64,000 bases of DNA from Liopterus haemorrhoidalis (Eukaryota; Arthropoda; Insecta; Coleoptera; Dytiscidae). Both the position numbers and the translations under genes were made by a program. Every line of letters begins with the position of its first letter. Position 1 is the first letter of the stretch. The notes beneath the pieces were generated by a model, which saw nothing but the letters and a program-made list of their open reading frames with translations, was not told where the DNA came from and made no database searches. This document shows, one piece after another, positions 44,701 to 53,722 of the stretch. Location of the stretch: assembly GCA_963971575.1 (NCBI GenBank), contig OZ020611.1, forward strand, positions 57,445,381-57,509,380, in the 5' to 3' direction.

Positions 44701-47700
44701 AACAGAGAAATATATGTATCTATATTTCTACCTACGTTCTAAAATATAGTAAAGAAAGATGTTGTAATTAAGACACCTTGAAGCTTGAAATTAAAAATTA
44801 ATTATTAAAATCATATTCTCATCTAATGAGAAGGATGAACCTGGTGCGCTGCTATCAATGTATCAATCCTCGGCTCAATTTTTGTCAGCAGTATTCTTAA
44901 ATCACCGCGATTAGCTATTTGCAGTCGGTTTCTTTTTCTTTTGTTAATAGATTTATGACCGCACTGAACCCACGTTCCACTAAATATGACGAAGAAAATG
45001 CAATCAACAACTTTTGTTATATAACCCAGGATAAGCTGTAGGAATTTGCTTTTGCAGCCAGAACTATTGGTAGCCGTTTTTTAATTTAAATTTCAATTCA
45101 TAATTTGTTGCTACTTCAGTTACCATCAGTTTTTCTTGTAATTTTGGAGTGTTTGCACTTGAAAAAGTATCCAAAACCCAATCGGGTTCATTTCATTTCA
45201 TGTTCATGTTAAAAATATCTTCAAATCGTTGGTTGAAGTCAGAATGGAGAGCATCCAAGTGCTGACAATAGATAAGCAAGTCTTCATCATTTTCAATGCA
45301 CCCGAGGCTACTATCGCCCCTGTGGATCATTCCAGCGCCCCCCAGGGGGCGGTATCATCCACTTTGAGAATCACTGATCTACATCGTGATATTATTTGAG
45401 TTTTGTTCCGCAATTCTTTGATATTATCGTTTCTATCGTTGTTTTATAGTTAATAATTTGAAGAATTGTGGCGACTTTCTTGATTGATATATTGTTTCCA
45501 TCTGTTTTTTCCCTTTGTGTTATGGAATCATTTTAATTTGTTTATTATGTGACAGTAGACAGGTTTGAGAATTCATCAGTGGAATTGTTCGTTGGACTTG
45601 ATATACAATTTAGTGTACTGTTCTCTCATTATCCTTGTGCGTACCATTGATTTTGGGGGGATAGTACGCTGAGTTGTATGATTTTCCATCATTCAATGTC
45701 TTTCTGGGATGCTCACTGTTGTTTTTATAATTCAATCTTTTATGGTGTTTTCTGTTAAATTTAATTAAATGATTACATTATGTTGTACAGTGGGTACCGC
45801 GCTGCAATCTCTGTGGTTTGTGCGAACCAGATTGTAGGGATTATAGAACTACTTAGTGTCATATTAATGTAATGATTTATGCTATTTTTTATTCATGTTT
45901 TGGATAATTTTTAATCCTCAGAGATGGGACTTATATTAATACGGGGTTTTGTTGAATTTAAATTCATGGTTATTTATTCATCTATTCTAAAATTTTTCCT
46001 GTTTTCCTATCCTGTTGGATTGTCAATTCATAGTCGAACGTTAGTTTTACAACTACCCTATTCCCTGTGATGGATGATGTTTATGATGTTAGACTAACAT
46101 AACATTAGTATAGCACCTGAGGAAGCTAACAATTGGTTTAACGAAACGTTGTGTTACTAAAATATACGTATTGTCCAAAAAAGCAGAGTGAATATATTTT
46201 TCCTGTTCCTACTATTATATTAATTATGAAAAGAAATATATTTAATGAACTAGTCTCCCAGTATTTATAAAAGAACTAGCTGAGGTACCCGTACTTCGCT
46301 ACAGCATTTAACTACTTTAAATCCAAGAAAGTAGAACATAACTAAAAGATCCTAAATCAATTTACGAATTACTACATTGGATATAAAAACTTAAATTACA
46401 AAAATCTCTTTAATTTGGTTATTTGGGCTCTCAAATAACCAAATTAATTTAATATGGTAAAATTCCCGAAGTCCTTTGTATTTGTTATATATAAATACAG
46501 TGGATATCGTTTATAATGACGTTGAAGGGACCAATGAAATTCGGTCGTTATAATCGTAGGTCGCTATATCCAAACACTATAAATACGAGGGATGTTTCCA
46601 AAGTTCTGGGAATTTACCTATAATTTTTATTATTTTGTTAATTTTCGTCAATATTACAATGTAATTTTTCAACATAATCTCCATTTAACTGAATACATTT
46701 ATCCCAACGATAAACTATTTTTTTTAAGCCGTCCTCAAAGAACTTTCCTATTGAGTTTCTGTTCTGGTCCCAACAGCCTTAGCACCCAGCGCGGCGAAAC
46801 CTTGCTAACGCCAGGGCCGCCTTAACCACAGGGCTAAATGGGCTATAGCCCCAGGGCGCAAGCCTTTTGGGGCGGCAATTTTTATTTCCCCGTTTGCTAG
46901 GGTGATCATTCGTCCCGCATTTTAACATTTTGTCCCGCATTAAGATGCGTTCCGCAAAAGTCCCGCATTTTTTGAGGTGCGGACTTTTTTTTGCTCTTCA
47001 CTTGGATTTGGGAGGTGAGGACCTTTTTTTTTTGCTGTTCACTTGGATTTTGGGAGGAGGACCTTTTTTTTGCTCTTCACTTGGATTTGGGAGGTGAGGA
47101 CCTTTTTTTTGCTCTTCACTTGGATTTGGGAGATGAGAATCTTTTTTTTTTGCTCCGTCCCGCATTGTCTTCTTAAGAAAATGGTCACCCTACCGTTTGC
47201 TATTCTGTGAATTTTCTTACGAAGAAGGGCGCATTATTTTTAGTAGCCCACGGGCGCCGAATTTCTTAAGACGGCCCTGGCTAACGCCCAAACAATCATG
47301 CACGATGTCATGAACTTGTCGTGTACCTATCCCTAGGCGCACACTAATTTGACGAATAGTCATTCGCCTGTCCTCTTTCAGTAGGTCTTCGACGGCAGTA
47401 ATGTTTCTTTCATTTACCGACGTGCTTGGGCGCCCACTGCGTGGATCGTCTTCTAGTGATGTTCTACCGGTTTTAAAACGATCGATCCACCGATAAACAG
47501 TACTTTTGGATTCTGCAGACTCACCAAATACTCCTTGCAGACGCTGAATAATTTCTGATGTTTTCACACCTTCTTTTCACAAAAAGAAAATTATTGCTCT
47601 TTAAGATTTTGCTGCGTCTTCCATGGTTACAAAAACAGTGCTATGAAAACGCGTCTATTCGCGACTGAAACTAACGTTGGCGGCGCTGCGTACAACAGCT

Positions 47701-49644
47701 TATGGCGGACGAGAAGCGTAAATGTCAGAAGTTTTTTCTTAATATTTATCTGTTCAAACAATATTTCAGCAAAAAATCACTGTATTTAAGTCACTATATT
47801 TTAAAATACTTCTTAATTCACATAAACTGCAGCACGACACGCTACAAATATTATCCAAATATACGCTTCTGTTTAATTTAGCCAGTCACTACCAGATGTC
47901 TCACTGTTATTTGCAGTCGCGAATATCAGTCGAACACCTAAATCAGACTGAACAATATTGCACTAGATAGTTGCATAAACATGTCAAGACTTGTCTGGCA
48001 CCAATAACATTGCCTTTAAGTTCTGCGTAATTTAATTATAACACAATTCGCAGAATTTAGGAAACATCCCTCGTATAATATTGAAAAATATGTATATTTT
48101 ATTTATGTTAGAAAAGAGTACATTTACATGAGTGCAAGAAGCTTAAGCAACAAAAACAATATTCAAGTGTTACAAAACATAAAAATACAATCTAACTTAT
48201 TTTACAAACTTAACACTTACATAAATTTTACACGCGTATGTATGCATGTAAGTTACCGTAGCGAACCTCGCTGACTAGACGATTACATTACACCCCTAAT
48301 CATTCATAGTATTAAGTAATTAGATAATATGCTTAGAGTAGGTCATTTTGTAAGAACCGTAATTCACACATTTTGTATTTTGTTAAAACAGTTTAGATTC
48401 AGCTTCCTTAGAAATAAGACATACTTTCTAATAATTAAAATAAATCTTTTTAAAAACAAAGTTGTCGTGTGAAGAAATTTAAGTTGTATACATATTTAAA
48501 TTTTAACAAGAAAAACTGTCATTTTGGTTTGTTTTTGTGATTTTTGGTTTTCAAAAAAGTTTTTTCAATATTGTTTTTCAAATATGGCAATGTAAAATCT
48601 GTTTTATCCTTTTTTAAATTTTGACTAAACGTGAAAGAAAATGATGTATTGTTTCAACTACTGAAAATGAATCCTTTATAGTAGGTGTTTGGAACTCGGT
48701 TGTTTCTTCCATTTCAACTTCGTCGTTGTTTATTTCTGACTCCAAATACGGATCTGACCTAGTTAAAATTTCATCTTCCGTCATATGCTCCTCCGTTTCG
48801 ATTTCTTCATCAATATTTTAAAAAATTACATTAATGCATTTCATTTCGCCATATCGATGTCAATGACGTACCTTCAACTCGTAGTTAATCACTGAATGAA
48901 TATGTTTATCTGCCCGCGTTTCGACTTATCTTTTTATAACTCGGTAAATCCCCTAGACAATTCGTTACTTCCCCGGCGTTTTCACGTTAGGCAGTGGTGA
49001 TACGTCGTTATAAAAGATAATTTGACGTAATATCCGATGTCGTTATAAGCGATAAGTCTCACGTATAAAAAGATATGTGTCTGGCCGGGAATTTGAAATT
49101 TCGTCGCCTAAGTCTCTATCAGAGCTTTGCCTGATGTCTTTTATAATATGTTTTAGATCTAGTTCACATGTACAGCAAACAATCTGGAAATCCACAAAAT
49201 GATTTGAAGCACTGTGTTGAAAAGCTTTTAAGCACCTCGGATGTTGAGAATCCCAGTGATACGATGCCTAAAATATTATGGTCTTTATACTTCACAGTGA
49301 CTGATTCAGTACAGGGTAGTGAAGAGAGCAAATTGCCTAGCAATATTTACATATGCAATGGACCTGACTTAGATTTAGATTACGATAATGCTGTCAGAAA
49401 GGTAACTTAACCATTTGTGGTTAACAACAAAAATGTACAAACAATGTAATTGTTTCAGGCTAAAGATATTTTCATGAAAATTTATCCTGAAAGTGAGTTC
49501 TTGCCAAGAGCACCCGACCCAGAAGAAATCATTCTTTGTGATGAAGATACAGAAAAAACAGATGATCTCCCTATTGAAAAACGAAATGAAGAAATCCCAA
49601 ACGAGACAGTTCAAGAAACTTCAGAAGAGGAACAAACTAAATAA
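35746..49644 (+). CDS. Rep: Rab escort protein (Rab geranylgeranyltransferase component A)
   Basis: Ten coding exons: 35746-35794, 35863-35929, 38965-39159, 41214-41460, 41943-42168, 43302-43524, 43831-44040, 44099-44220, 49157-49401 and 49459-49644. All junctions are GT-AG and keep phase, summing to 589 codons plus TAA (human CHM 653, fly about 510). REP binds newly made Rab GTPases and presents them to RabGGTase for double geranylgeranylation in the cytosol, then escorts them to membranes. Landmarks are the GDI/REP nucleotide-fold motif ELVVIGTG (residues 10-17) with HIDRNDYYGG, an acidic Glu/Lys-rich insert in exon 4, QDKIMKQSRKFN, the exon 5 block with PCSRSDVF and VEKRMLMK, the YGSGELPQAFCR block near residue 330, ITDKSIMPSEKE and the C-terminal LPSNIYICNGPD. 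No premature stop is seen. Introns 2, 3 and 8 are swollen by transposons. Confidence 0.96.
36829..37853. mobile_element. hAT-like element in REP intron 2, TAGAGATGGCAA ends
   Basis: TAGAGATGGCAAGGATTAAT opens it and TTTTTATTGCCATCTCTA closes it. The flanking 8-mers are GTGTGTAT and GCGTGTAT (7 of 8 match). Inside each end lie repeated ATTAATCGATTA blocks. The middle contains a Tc1-like fragment, so it is nested. Confidence 0.75.
37150..37450 (-). pseudogene. Tc1-like transposase N-terminal remnant
   Basis: Minus-strand text resembles the helix-turn-helix region of a Tc1 transposase: ISL.GVLDVTKNTINYTIKR, then in other frames TRHLAISSRTVQRRLRKQGL and SRRPVTCQAFLTNY. Multiple stops and frameshifts; the catalytic domain is absent. 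It lies within the hAT-like element at 36829-37853. Confidence 0.6.
38756..38850 (+). mobile_element. Non-LTR 3' tail with (ATT)n in REP intron 2
   Basis: TTGACTTGTGTAAACATTTT and TCTGTAATGTATTCAACAC, then AATAAATATTATT and (ATT)n. The inverse of the fragment at 20758-20840. Confidence 0.7.
39406..39654. mobile_element. hAT-like MITE, TAGGGTGACC family, copy B
   Basis: Ends TAGGGTGACCATT and AATGGTCACCCTA, with perfect duplication AGCTATTC (39398-39405, 39655-39662). The interior has three units of the type AGTGAAGAGCAAA..AAGGTCCTCACCTCCCAAAT and GCGGGAC repeats near the right end. In REP intron 3. Confidence 0.93.
40765..41120 (+). pseudogene. Jockey/CR1-like retrotransposon 3' fragment in REP intron 3
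   Basis: The open frame (about 40767-41089) reads YDNYYDSCLRINILPLQKRR then DMLMLYRIINN, the C-terminal region downstream of RT in Jockey/CR1 elements. It ends at a stop, followed by AATAAAACTATT and a poly-A run to 41120. A heavily 5'-truncated insertion in the same orientation as REP; the frame is still open, so it may be fairly young. Confidence 0.75.
41513..41912 (-). mobile_element. Helitron-like element in REP intron 4, third family
   Basis: On the minus strand it ends GCCAAC..GTTGGC (hairpin), AAGGGGTCTG, CTAG and begins with (TA)n followed by AGCCCAAATTTC. The end design matches a plus-strand end at 63149-63177. Non-coding, about 400 bp. Confidence 0.5.
42243..42350. mobile_element. 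Single hAT-type end in REP intron 5
   Basis: TAGTGGTTTTCAACC followed by GTGGACCGATAAAG resembles the CAGTGGTTCTCAACC terminus of hAT elements. No partner end or target duplication found, so a truncated remnant. Confidence 0.4.
42540..42784. mobile_element. MITE, TATAGT..TGCAGTA family, copy B, in REP intron 5
   Basis: Ends ATATAGTCCGTTTAAACG and the inverse TTAACAGACTATAG; inner TGCAGTACAGGGCA and CACCGCTCCCACTTCC match the family at 34986-35316 in inverse orientation. Confidence 0.65.
44610..45376 (-). mobile_element. hAT element (Buster/ZBED-like) with decayed transposase
   Basis: Ends CAGTGGTTCTCAAACTTATT and the inverse CCACTTTGAGAATCACTG; perfect 8-bp duplication ATCTACAT (44602-44609, 45377-45384). 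On the minus strand a transposase tail is legible with stops: HLDALHSDFNQRFEDI near 45250 and ERGFSAVINLLTKEK near 44970, the conserved hAT C-terminal dimerisation block. Internally deleted and inactive. Confidence 0.92.
44830..45305 (-). pseudogene. hAT transposase C-terminal remnant
   Basis: Reading the minus strand gives DEDLLIYCQHLDALHSDFNQ, then after stops ERGFSAVINLLTKEKETD and ILLTKIEPRIDTLIAAHQ. These correspond to the region before and within the hATC dimerisation domain. Frames are broken and the catalytic core is missing. Confidence 0.75.
46276..46320 (-). mobile_element. Helitron-like 3' end, first family, reverse orientation
   Basis: ACTAGCTGAGGTACCCGTAC and TTCGCTACAG is the inverse of the CCGTAGCGAAGCACGGG..CAGCTAG end of elements 1-3. 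How far it extends is unclear. Confidence 0.45.
46812..47279. mobile_element. hAT MITE, CAGGGCCGCCTTAA ends, inside the mariner element
   Basis: CAGGGCCGCCTTAA and the inverse TTAAGACGGCCCTG match at 13 of 14 positions, with a perfect 8-bp duplication GCTAACGC (46804-46811, 47280-47287). It itself holds a TAGGGTGACC-family MITE. Confidence 0.92.
46898..47192. mobile_element. hAT-like MITE, TAGGGTGACC family, copy C
   Basis: TAGGGTGATCATTCGTCCCG and the inverse AAATGGTCACCCTA, perfect duplication CCGTTTGC (46890-46897, 47193-47200). Its interior is four to five tandem units of about 40 bp with GCTCTTCACTTGGATTTGG, the inverse of the units in copy B. Confidence 0.93.
47280..47567 (-). pseudogene. 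Mariner transposase N-terminal HTH domain, truncated by hAT MITE
   Basis: The frame starts MKTSEIIQRLQGVFGESAES, then STVYRWIDRFKTGRTS and DDPRSGRPSTS, the first helix-turn-helix and GRPR-like hinge of mariner (HTH_48 type), then RMTIRQISVRLGIGTRQVHD, the second helix-turn-helix. The reading frame runs on past 47280 into the MITE at 46812-47279 and stops at 47217, so its last residues are element sequence. Such domains bind the terminal repeats; without the catalytic part it cannot transpose. Confidence 0.88.
48597..48815 (-). pseudogene. Pogo/Tigger transposase C-terminal acidic fragment
   Basis: Minus-strand frame reading IDEEIETEEHMTEDEIL, then EINNDEVEMEETTEF and SFSVVETIHHFLSRL. Tigger/pogo transposases end in such an acidic stretch followed by an amphipathic helix. 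The catalytic and CENP-B-like parts are not seen. Confidence 0.55.
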
Positions 49645-49929
49645 ATTAATCATACTTTAAATTATTAATCTAATTCGTCATATTTTAAATCAAATATTTA
49701 TCTCTTGTCATCACCATATTGTTATATTTATGCTAGTTACCATTTTACATGTTATTCTAAGCAATTTTGAAATTTTAAACAATATTTAAAGCTTTATAAC
49801 AATTTTGCTATATAAAATATGTTCATAATTTTAATATATTGTTTTATTTCTTTGATGACTAGTGGTTTAGCTACGAATCTAAGCAGCTTTTACTTGGATT
49901 TGGCAACAATTTTAAGAACTATTACGGAT

Positions 49930-50616
49930 GTATGAAATAACTCACACCAATACAATGTTCCGTAACTCCACACCTAACTACCGCAGTCGCGGTTACGGTA
50001 AAGTCGTGGTAAGTTGTGGTTACCTGAAAACGAGCTTTAGTTACGGAACGGTAGTCACACCTCAGTTGATAAAACAGACAACTGAACTGTCATTTTATGG
50101 ACGTTATAGGTTCTAGATATTCTCTTACAAACTTATTAATAAAAATATTTGTTTTATTAGTACTTGTTTACATTGGCACATTATATAAGAACATATATGA
50201 TTTTTCCCGATATTATTTTTCACGACATCGATCAATATTACTAAAAATCAATTACTTACACTCATTCTTACTGTTTTAATTATAGACTGTAGTAAAATAA
50301 TATTATACTTTACTACTTGTTCTACAAAGAAACGATTAATTCCGTCCACTTAACTCTCGCCTTATTGTAATTGTTTTAAAATTCCCGCCTTTTGTAGTTT
50401 ACATTAGATCTGAAGTTTGTAGTGGGAGGAAATAACCACACTAACCGCGATATTTGTACGGTTAGTTTGGTTACAAAATAGTAACCAACATTTTCAGTAA
50501 CCGCGTTCCGAAACCTAACAATTTTCCTGAAAAGGTTAATGTCGTACACTTTCGGAACGGGAAACTTCAACTGCGGTTACTTTCGTCGAGTAATGGAACA
50601 TTGTACAAATAACACG
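49930..50616. mobile_element. AACCGCGATATTT-type repeat, copy B, with inverted ends
   Basis: The left ACAATGTTCCGTAACTCCAC..CCGCAGTCGCGG and the right CAACTGCGGTTACTTTCGTC..GGAACATTGT are inverted relatives. 50430-50610 is the uninterrupted relative of 33747-34400. Non-coding. Confidence 0.65.
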
Positions 50617-51240
50617 CAACCAAATACATTCTGAGCCTACTTTGCGGTATTTTCAGTTTCAGTTATAGTTGTAATGTGCATGTTGGTATTATTCATGGTA
50701 TGAGTGTATAGTCTGTCTATTATTTTTAAGCGGAACTAGTAACTTTTAACGATTGAATGAAAGTTTTGGAAAAATCCCAATTATTCGTAAAAGTGAGCTC
50801 GCGACAACTTAAAGAAACAAAAATTCCGTGTTGTTTTGCTTGAAAACATGGATTTAACATAATGAACAATATTTCTCTCGCGTATTTTCTATTGGGTTAA
50901 TTTCTATTCAGTCATATTATATCGGAATTTTATGCTCGGTTGATTGAATTTAGGGTCGCTTTTACAAACCTCAGATAAGTAGCGGTATAACTATCGGAGG
51001 AATAAGTTTATTCTGATGTTTATTCCAACGTTCGCTTTTACAATGCATTTTTTATTCTCGTATAGTTACAATCCATAGTTTTATTGTAAATAAAATAAAG
51101 TTGGTATTGATTGACTCATAAACTGACTAGTAGAAAAGTCATATTTCAAATTGACATTACTATTAACAACAGCTTTGAGCATGTTTGGGGAAATATTCCA
51201 CTCATATAATTCTTTTATTGTACTATATCCGCCGCGTTAG
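50617..51240. other. Intergenic stretch between REP and TFIP11
   Basis: Nothing recognised; the word TCGCTTTTACAA recurs twice near 50957 and 51032. Confidence 0.5.
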
Positions 51241-51242
51241 TG

Positions 51243-51629
51243 TCAGCCTCTCGTGTGCAAATATTCATAAAGCCGCTCTCTAATAAAATCGTGCCCAAAT
51301 ACCGCCCATTTGTAAATTTTCATAAGATCACCCTCTACTAGCAGAATTCTATTAGAATCTATACCAAATGCCGTCCCTTTGATGAGCCGCTCGTGTGTGG
51401 TGCAGACTATGTACAACCACACGCGGTGGCTCTGATAGTGGTTCATATTTATGTACTTGGGTCGAATAAGGAGGTCATCGCTGAAACAGAGGTCTATTTT
51501 GCGGGCTTCGAGAAATCGTATCATTCGGAGGACATCGACAAATTGGAGTCGTTGGATGAAGTGCATAGTTCTATACTCTATTTTTTTAAAGAACGAAGTA
51601 GATGGCGCTGCTAGTGCGGCCGCTTTCAC
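51243..51629 (-). CDS. Uncharacterised 128-codon open frame
   Basis: A 128-residue frame from ATG at 51629 to a stop at 51243. It is fairly basic and aromatic-rich, with CFSDDLLIRPKYINMNHYQS and HDFIRERLYEYLH. No signal peptide, no transmembrane stretch and no family that I recognise. The region is locally less AT-rich than its surroundings. The opposite strand is also open over 73 codons, which weakens the case. It could be a small gene or a piece of a decayed transposon. No splice or polyadenylation signals support it. Confidence 0.25.
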   Translation of the reverse strand: MKAAALAAPSTSFFKKIEYRTMHFIQRLQFVDVLRMIRFLEARKIDLCFSDDLLIRPKYINMNHYQSHRVWLYIVCTTHERLIKGTAFGIDSNRILLVEGDLMKIYKWAVFGHDFIRERLYEYLHTRG

Positions 51630-51748
51630 ACTGTTTCAAATTAAAGTTTATAATTTAAAATTAAATAAATTTTGCGGTAAATTCAAATTTGACGTTTCTA
51701 AATTAATGTTAAAAAAGTTACAATATAAAATAAATGCATAAAATTGCT

Positions 51749-51933
51749 ATTATCTGTCTCATTTTGTAATACGGAACTAACAGGAAAAGTTCATTTTTTA
51801 TGTTGTATATTGACAATACATTTATAATATTATCATAGTATTGGTTCACACGGATACGCCAAAGTCTGTTTACACCACAACAGTCACCAAAGTAACCAGA
51901 TCTAGTTTCGTATTACAAATTGAGACAGATTAT
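51749..51933. mobile_element. Short TIR MITE (GTCTCAATTTGTAAT family), copy B, empty site
   Basis: TCTGTCTCATTTTGTAATAC to the inverse of GTCTCAATTTGTAATACGAA. Relative of 32649-33391 in inverse orientation, without the hAT insertion. Confidence 0.85.
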
Positions 51934-53030
51934 ATTATTCTTAATTTCTAAATAAATTGTAAAATATAGATAAATGAACAATTCAGTAATTAAAATTAAT
52001 TAAAAATAAGTTCAATAATTCTATTTTCTTATTTTCAAATAATTTGAAATTTAGTTAAAATATATTATTTATACAATCCTGTCACATATAAAAAATAATA
52101 TAACAATTGAAAATTTAATTAAAATTTATTATATATTTTACAAAACTTATAAAAAATAATTAAGAAAAATATATAAAATAATATTGGAAATCAGTCCGAA
52201 TCATCAATGGATTCTTCTTCACTTCAAGTTTATATTTAATCGACACTATAACATAAACGTACACGGACGTAAATACATATAACGGCAACACAAATTATTA
52301 ATATGGCGCTCGTTCACAGCAAAGAATATGATGACAGTTGACAGCAAAACAACTGTTTTGTTTGGTACCAGAGCCGTACGTACACTAATTCATTTTCAGA
52401 CGACTTCATTTTAAAATATTTCTCTTAATATATATATATTCTAAATTAATTTCAAACCTATTTATTCACTGGCTTTTATATTCTAACATTATTTAAACAT
52501 ACCTCCGTTTTAAGTATTAGAAATAATAGGTAGTAATATATTCACTGTAAACTTAGTTTGTACGCCTTTGTTTACAAATTTGGTTTAAAATAACAGAGAC
52601 AAATAGAATAAGTTTAGACAGAAATCTATTTTTCTACAGTGTCAACTTTTCTACGTTCTTACCCAATTAGCTCATATCTTGCCCACACTACATTCTTAAA
52701 AAAAAAAAAATTAAGTATAGGAGACTATGTTGAGAAATAAATTGAGTTTTGCCGAAAAAGTTGTGTTTTCTTGCCTAGGCGGATTAATTTTCAACTGCCC
52801 CTGGACTGGACACAAACAGTTCAATATACCCTGTCCGTGCGTTCTGGAAAAAAATGATTCAAATATTGAATAGTTGATAGTTTTACTTGGTGAAACTCTA
52901 ATATATTTAAAGCTACATTGTTTTGACAATGGTAAATGTCTCGTTTTGAAATTTTAAAACTTAATTTTGTTTCTTTTTCATGTTAGTTTATTTAAAAATA
53001 CCTTTGTTTAGATTCAATGTTTTCATTTCA
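51934..53030. other. AT-rich intergenic stretch, no gene recognised
   Basis: Runs of AATTTA/TATAAT words to about 52190, then a somewhat less AT-rich block at 52200-52900 with a 72-codon minus-strand frame of no recognised family. Confidence 0.5.
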
Positions 53031-53034
53031 GTTA

Positions 53035-53395
53035 AAATGCGGACGTTGTAATTTACTATCACGCCTCTTTGTTACTTCGATTTATGTTATGTTTAGAAAC
53101 GTTGCATTTTTTATAACAGAGTTGAGATTAGTTCGACATATTATTAAGACGTATTCTTACACTTAAATATTACGTGCGTATCACGTCAGTTCGGTTGTAC
53201 TAAACCTCTATATAAACTCTCGCAGAAATTATATATTATTATATTATTAAATATTTTATCACATATCAAAGTGTCTGTGTGTGCTCTTCAATTGTAAATG
53301 TTCTGTTGGTGTCATCCTGAAGTTTCCTCAGCATCTGGGTACCCAGAAGACAGCTATCCACGAGAACCAAGGTTAGTAACATTTGTTTATTGAAT
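53035..53395 (+). other. Possible LTR-like promoter segment
   Basis: TCTATATAAACTCTCGCAG near 53209 resembles a TATA box in a transcriptionally competent repeat. TGTTGGTGTCATCCTGAAG and a GTTAGT donor follow within 170 bases. There is no second copy in the window and no inverted TG..CA boundary I can defend, so a solo LTR or a 5' exon are both possible. Confidence 0.2.
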
Positions 53396-53722
53396 AATCA
53401 CAAGACACTGTAGTCAAACGTCCGTCGAGTCCGCGAAATTTTACATTATAGCTCTGTATGGTGTGCTAAAAATCCCATACCAGTTAGAGATTTGCTTAGA
53501 GCCCTTACAGTAAATGTAGAAACTGTAGTCAGCATGACTGATATAACCTTATCATGTTCGTAATTTAGAACCTTCTACTTAAAAAATAATTGATCTGCAC
53601 AATACTAATCCGAGCTTTGGAGTTAAATTAAAATATTTTTGTATAAAAAAGTATATTTACATAATATATTAATACATGCTAAATAATTAAACAAATACAT
53701 AATTGACAATAGGTATAAAAAA

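Larger units (their letters stand above)
44451..46206. mobile_element. Penelope-like remnant with inverted terminal repeats, REP intron 8
   Basis: 44451-44555 recurs inverted at 46080-46206 (TATTCACTCAGCTTTTTTGG against its inverse). The right repeat contains CTGAGGAAGCTAACAATTGG followed by TTTAACGAAACG. The CTGA-GA/GAAAC pair around a stem recalls hammerhead motifs of Penelope terminal repeats. The left repeat lacks about 22 bases covering the CTGAGGA part. It encloses a hAT element at 44610-45376. No RT is visible; assignment is tentative. Confidence 0.45.
46586..48073 (-). mobile_element. Mariner-like element with deleted catalytic core
   Basis: Perfect ends CGAGGGATGTTTCC and GGAAACATCCCTCG with TA duplications (46584-46585, 48074-48075). 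On the minus strand it keeps the N-terminal DNA-binding half of the transposase (47567-47288) and, beyond the nested hAT, pieces of the middle (KVSPRWVLRLLGPEQK) and of the extreme C-terminus (KCIQLNGDYVEK). The catalytic D,D34D region is lost. Confidence 0.88.
46498..49063 (-). mobile_element. Pogo/Tigger-like element in REP intron 8, nested host of others
   Basis: The left end CAGTGGATATCGTTTATAAT and a partly inverse right end ending TATAAGCGATAAGTCTCACG are flanked by TA. Repeated GTCGTTATAA/TATAACGAC words at both ends fit the pogo group. A minus-strand transposase tail is at 48597-48815. A mariner element (46586-48073) is inserted near its left end. Confidence 0.6.

Noticed and set aside
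53035..53395. Confident LTR retrotransposon
   Set aside because: Only a TATA-like word and a possible leader are present. There is no repeated partner, primer site or gag/pol frame, so it is listed only as a weak feature.
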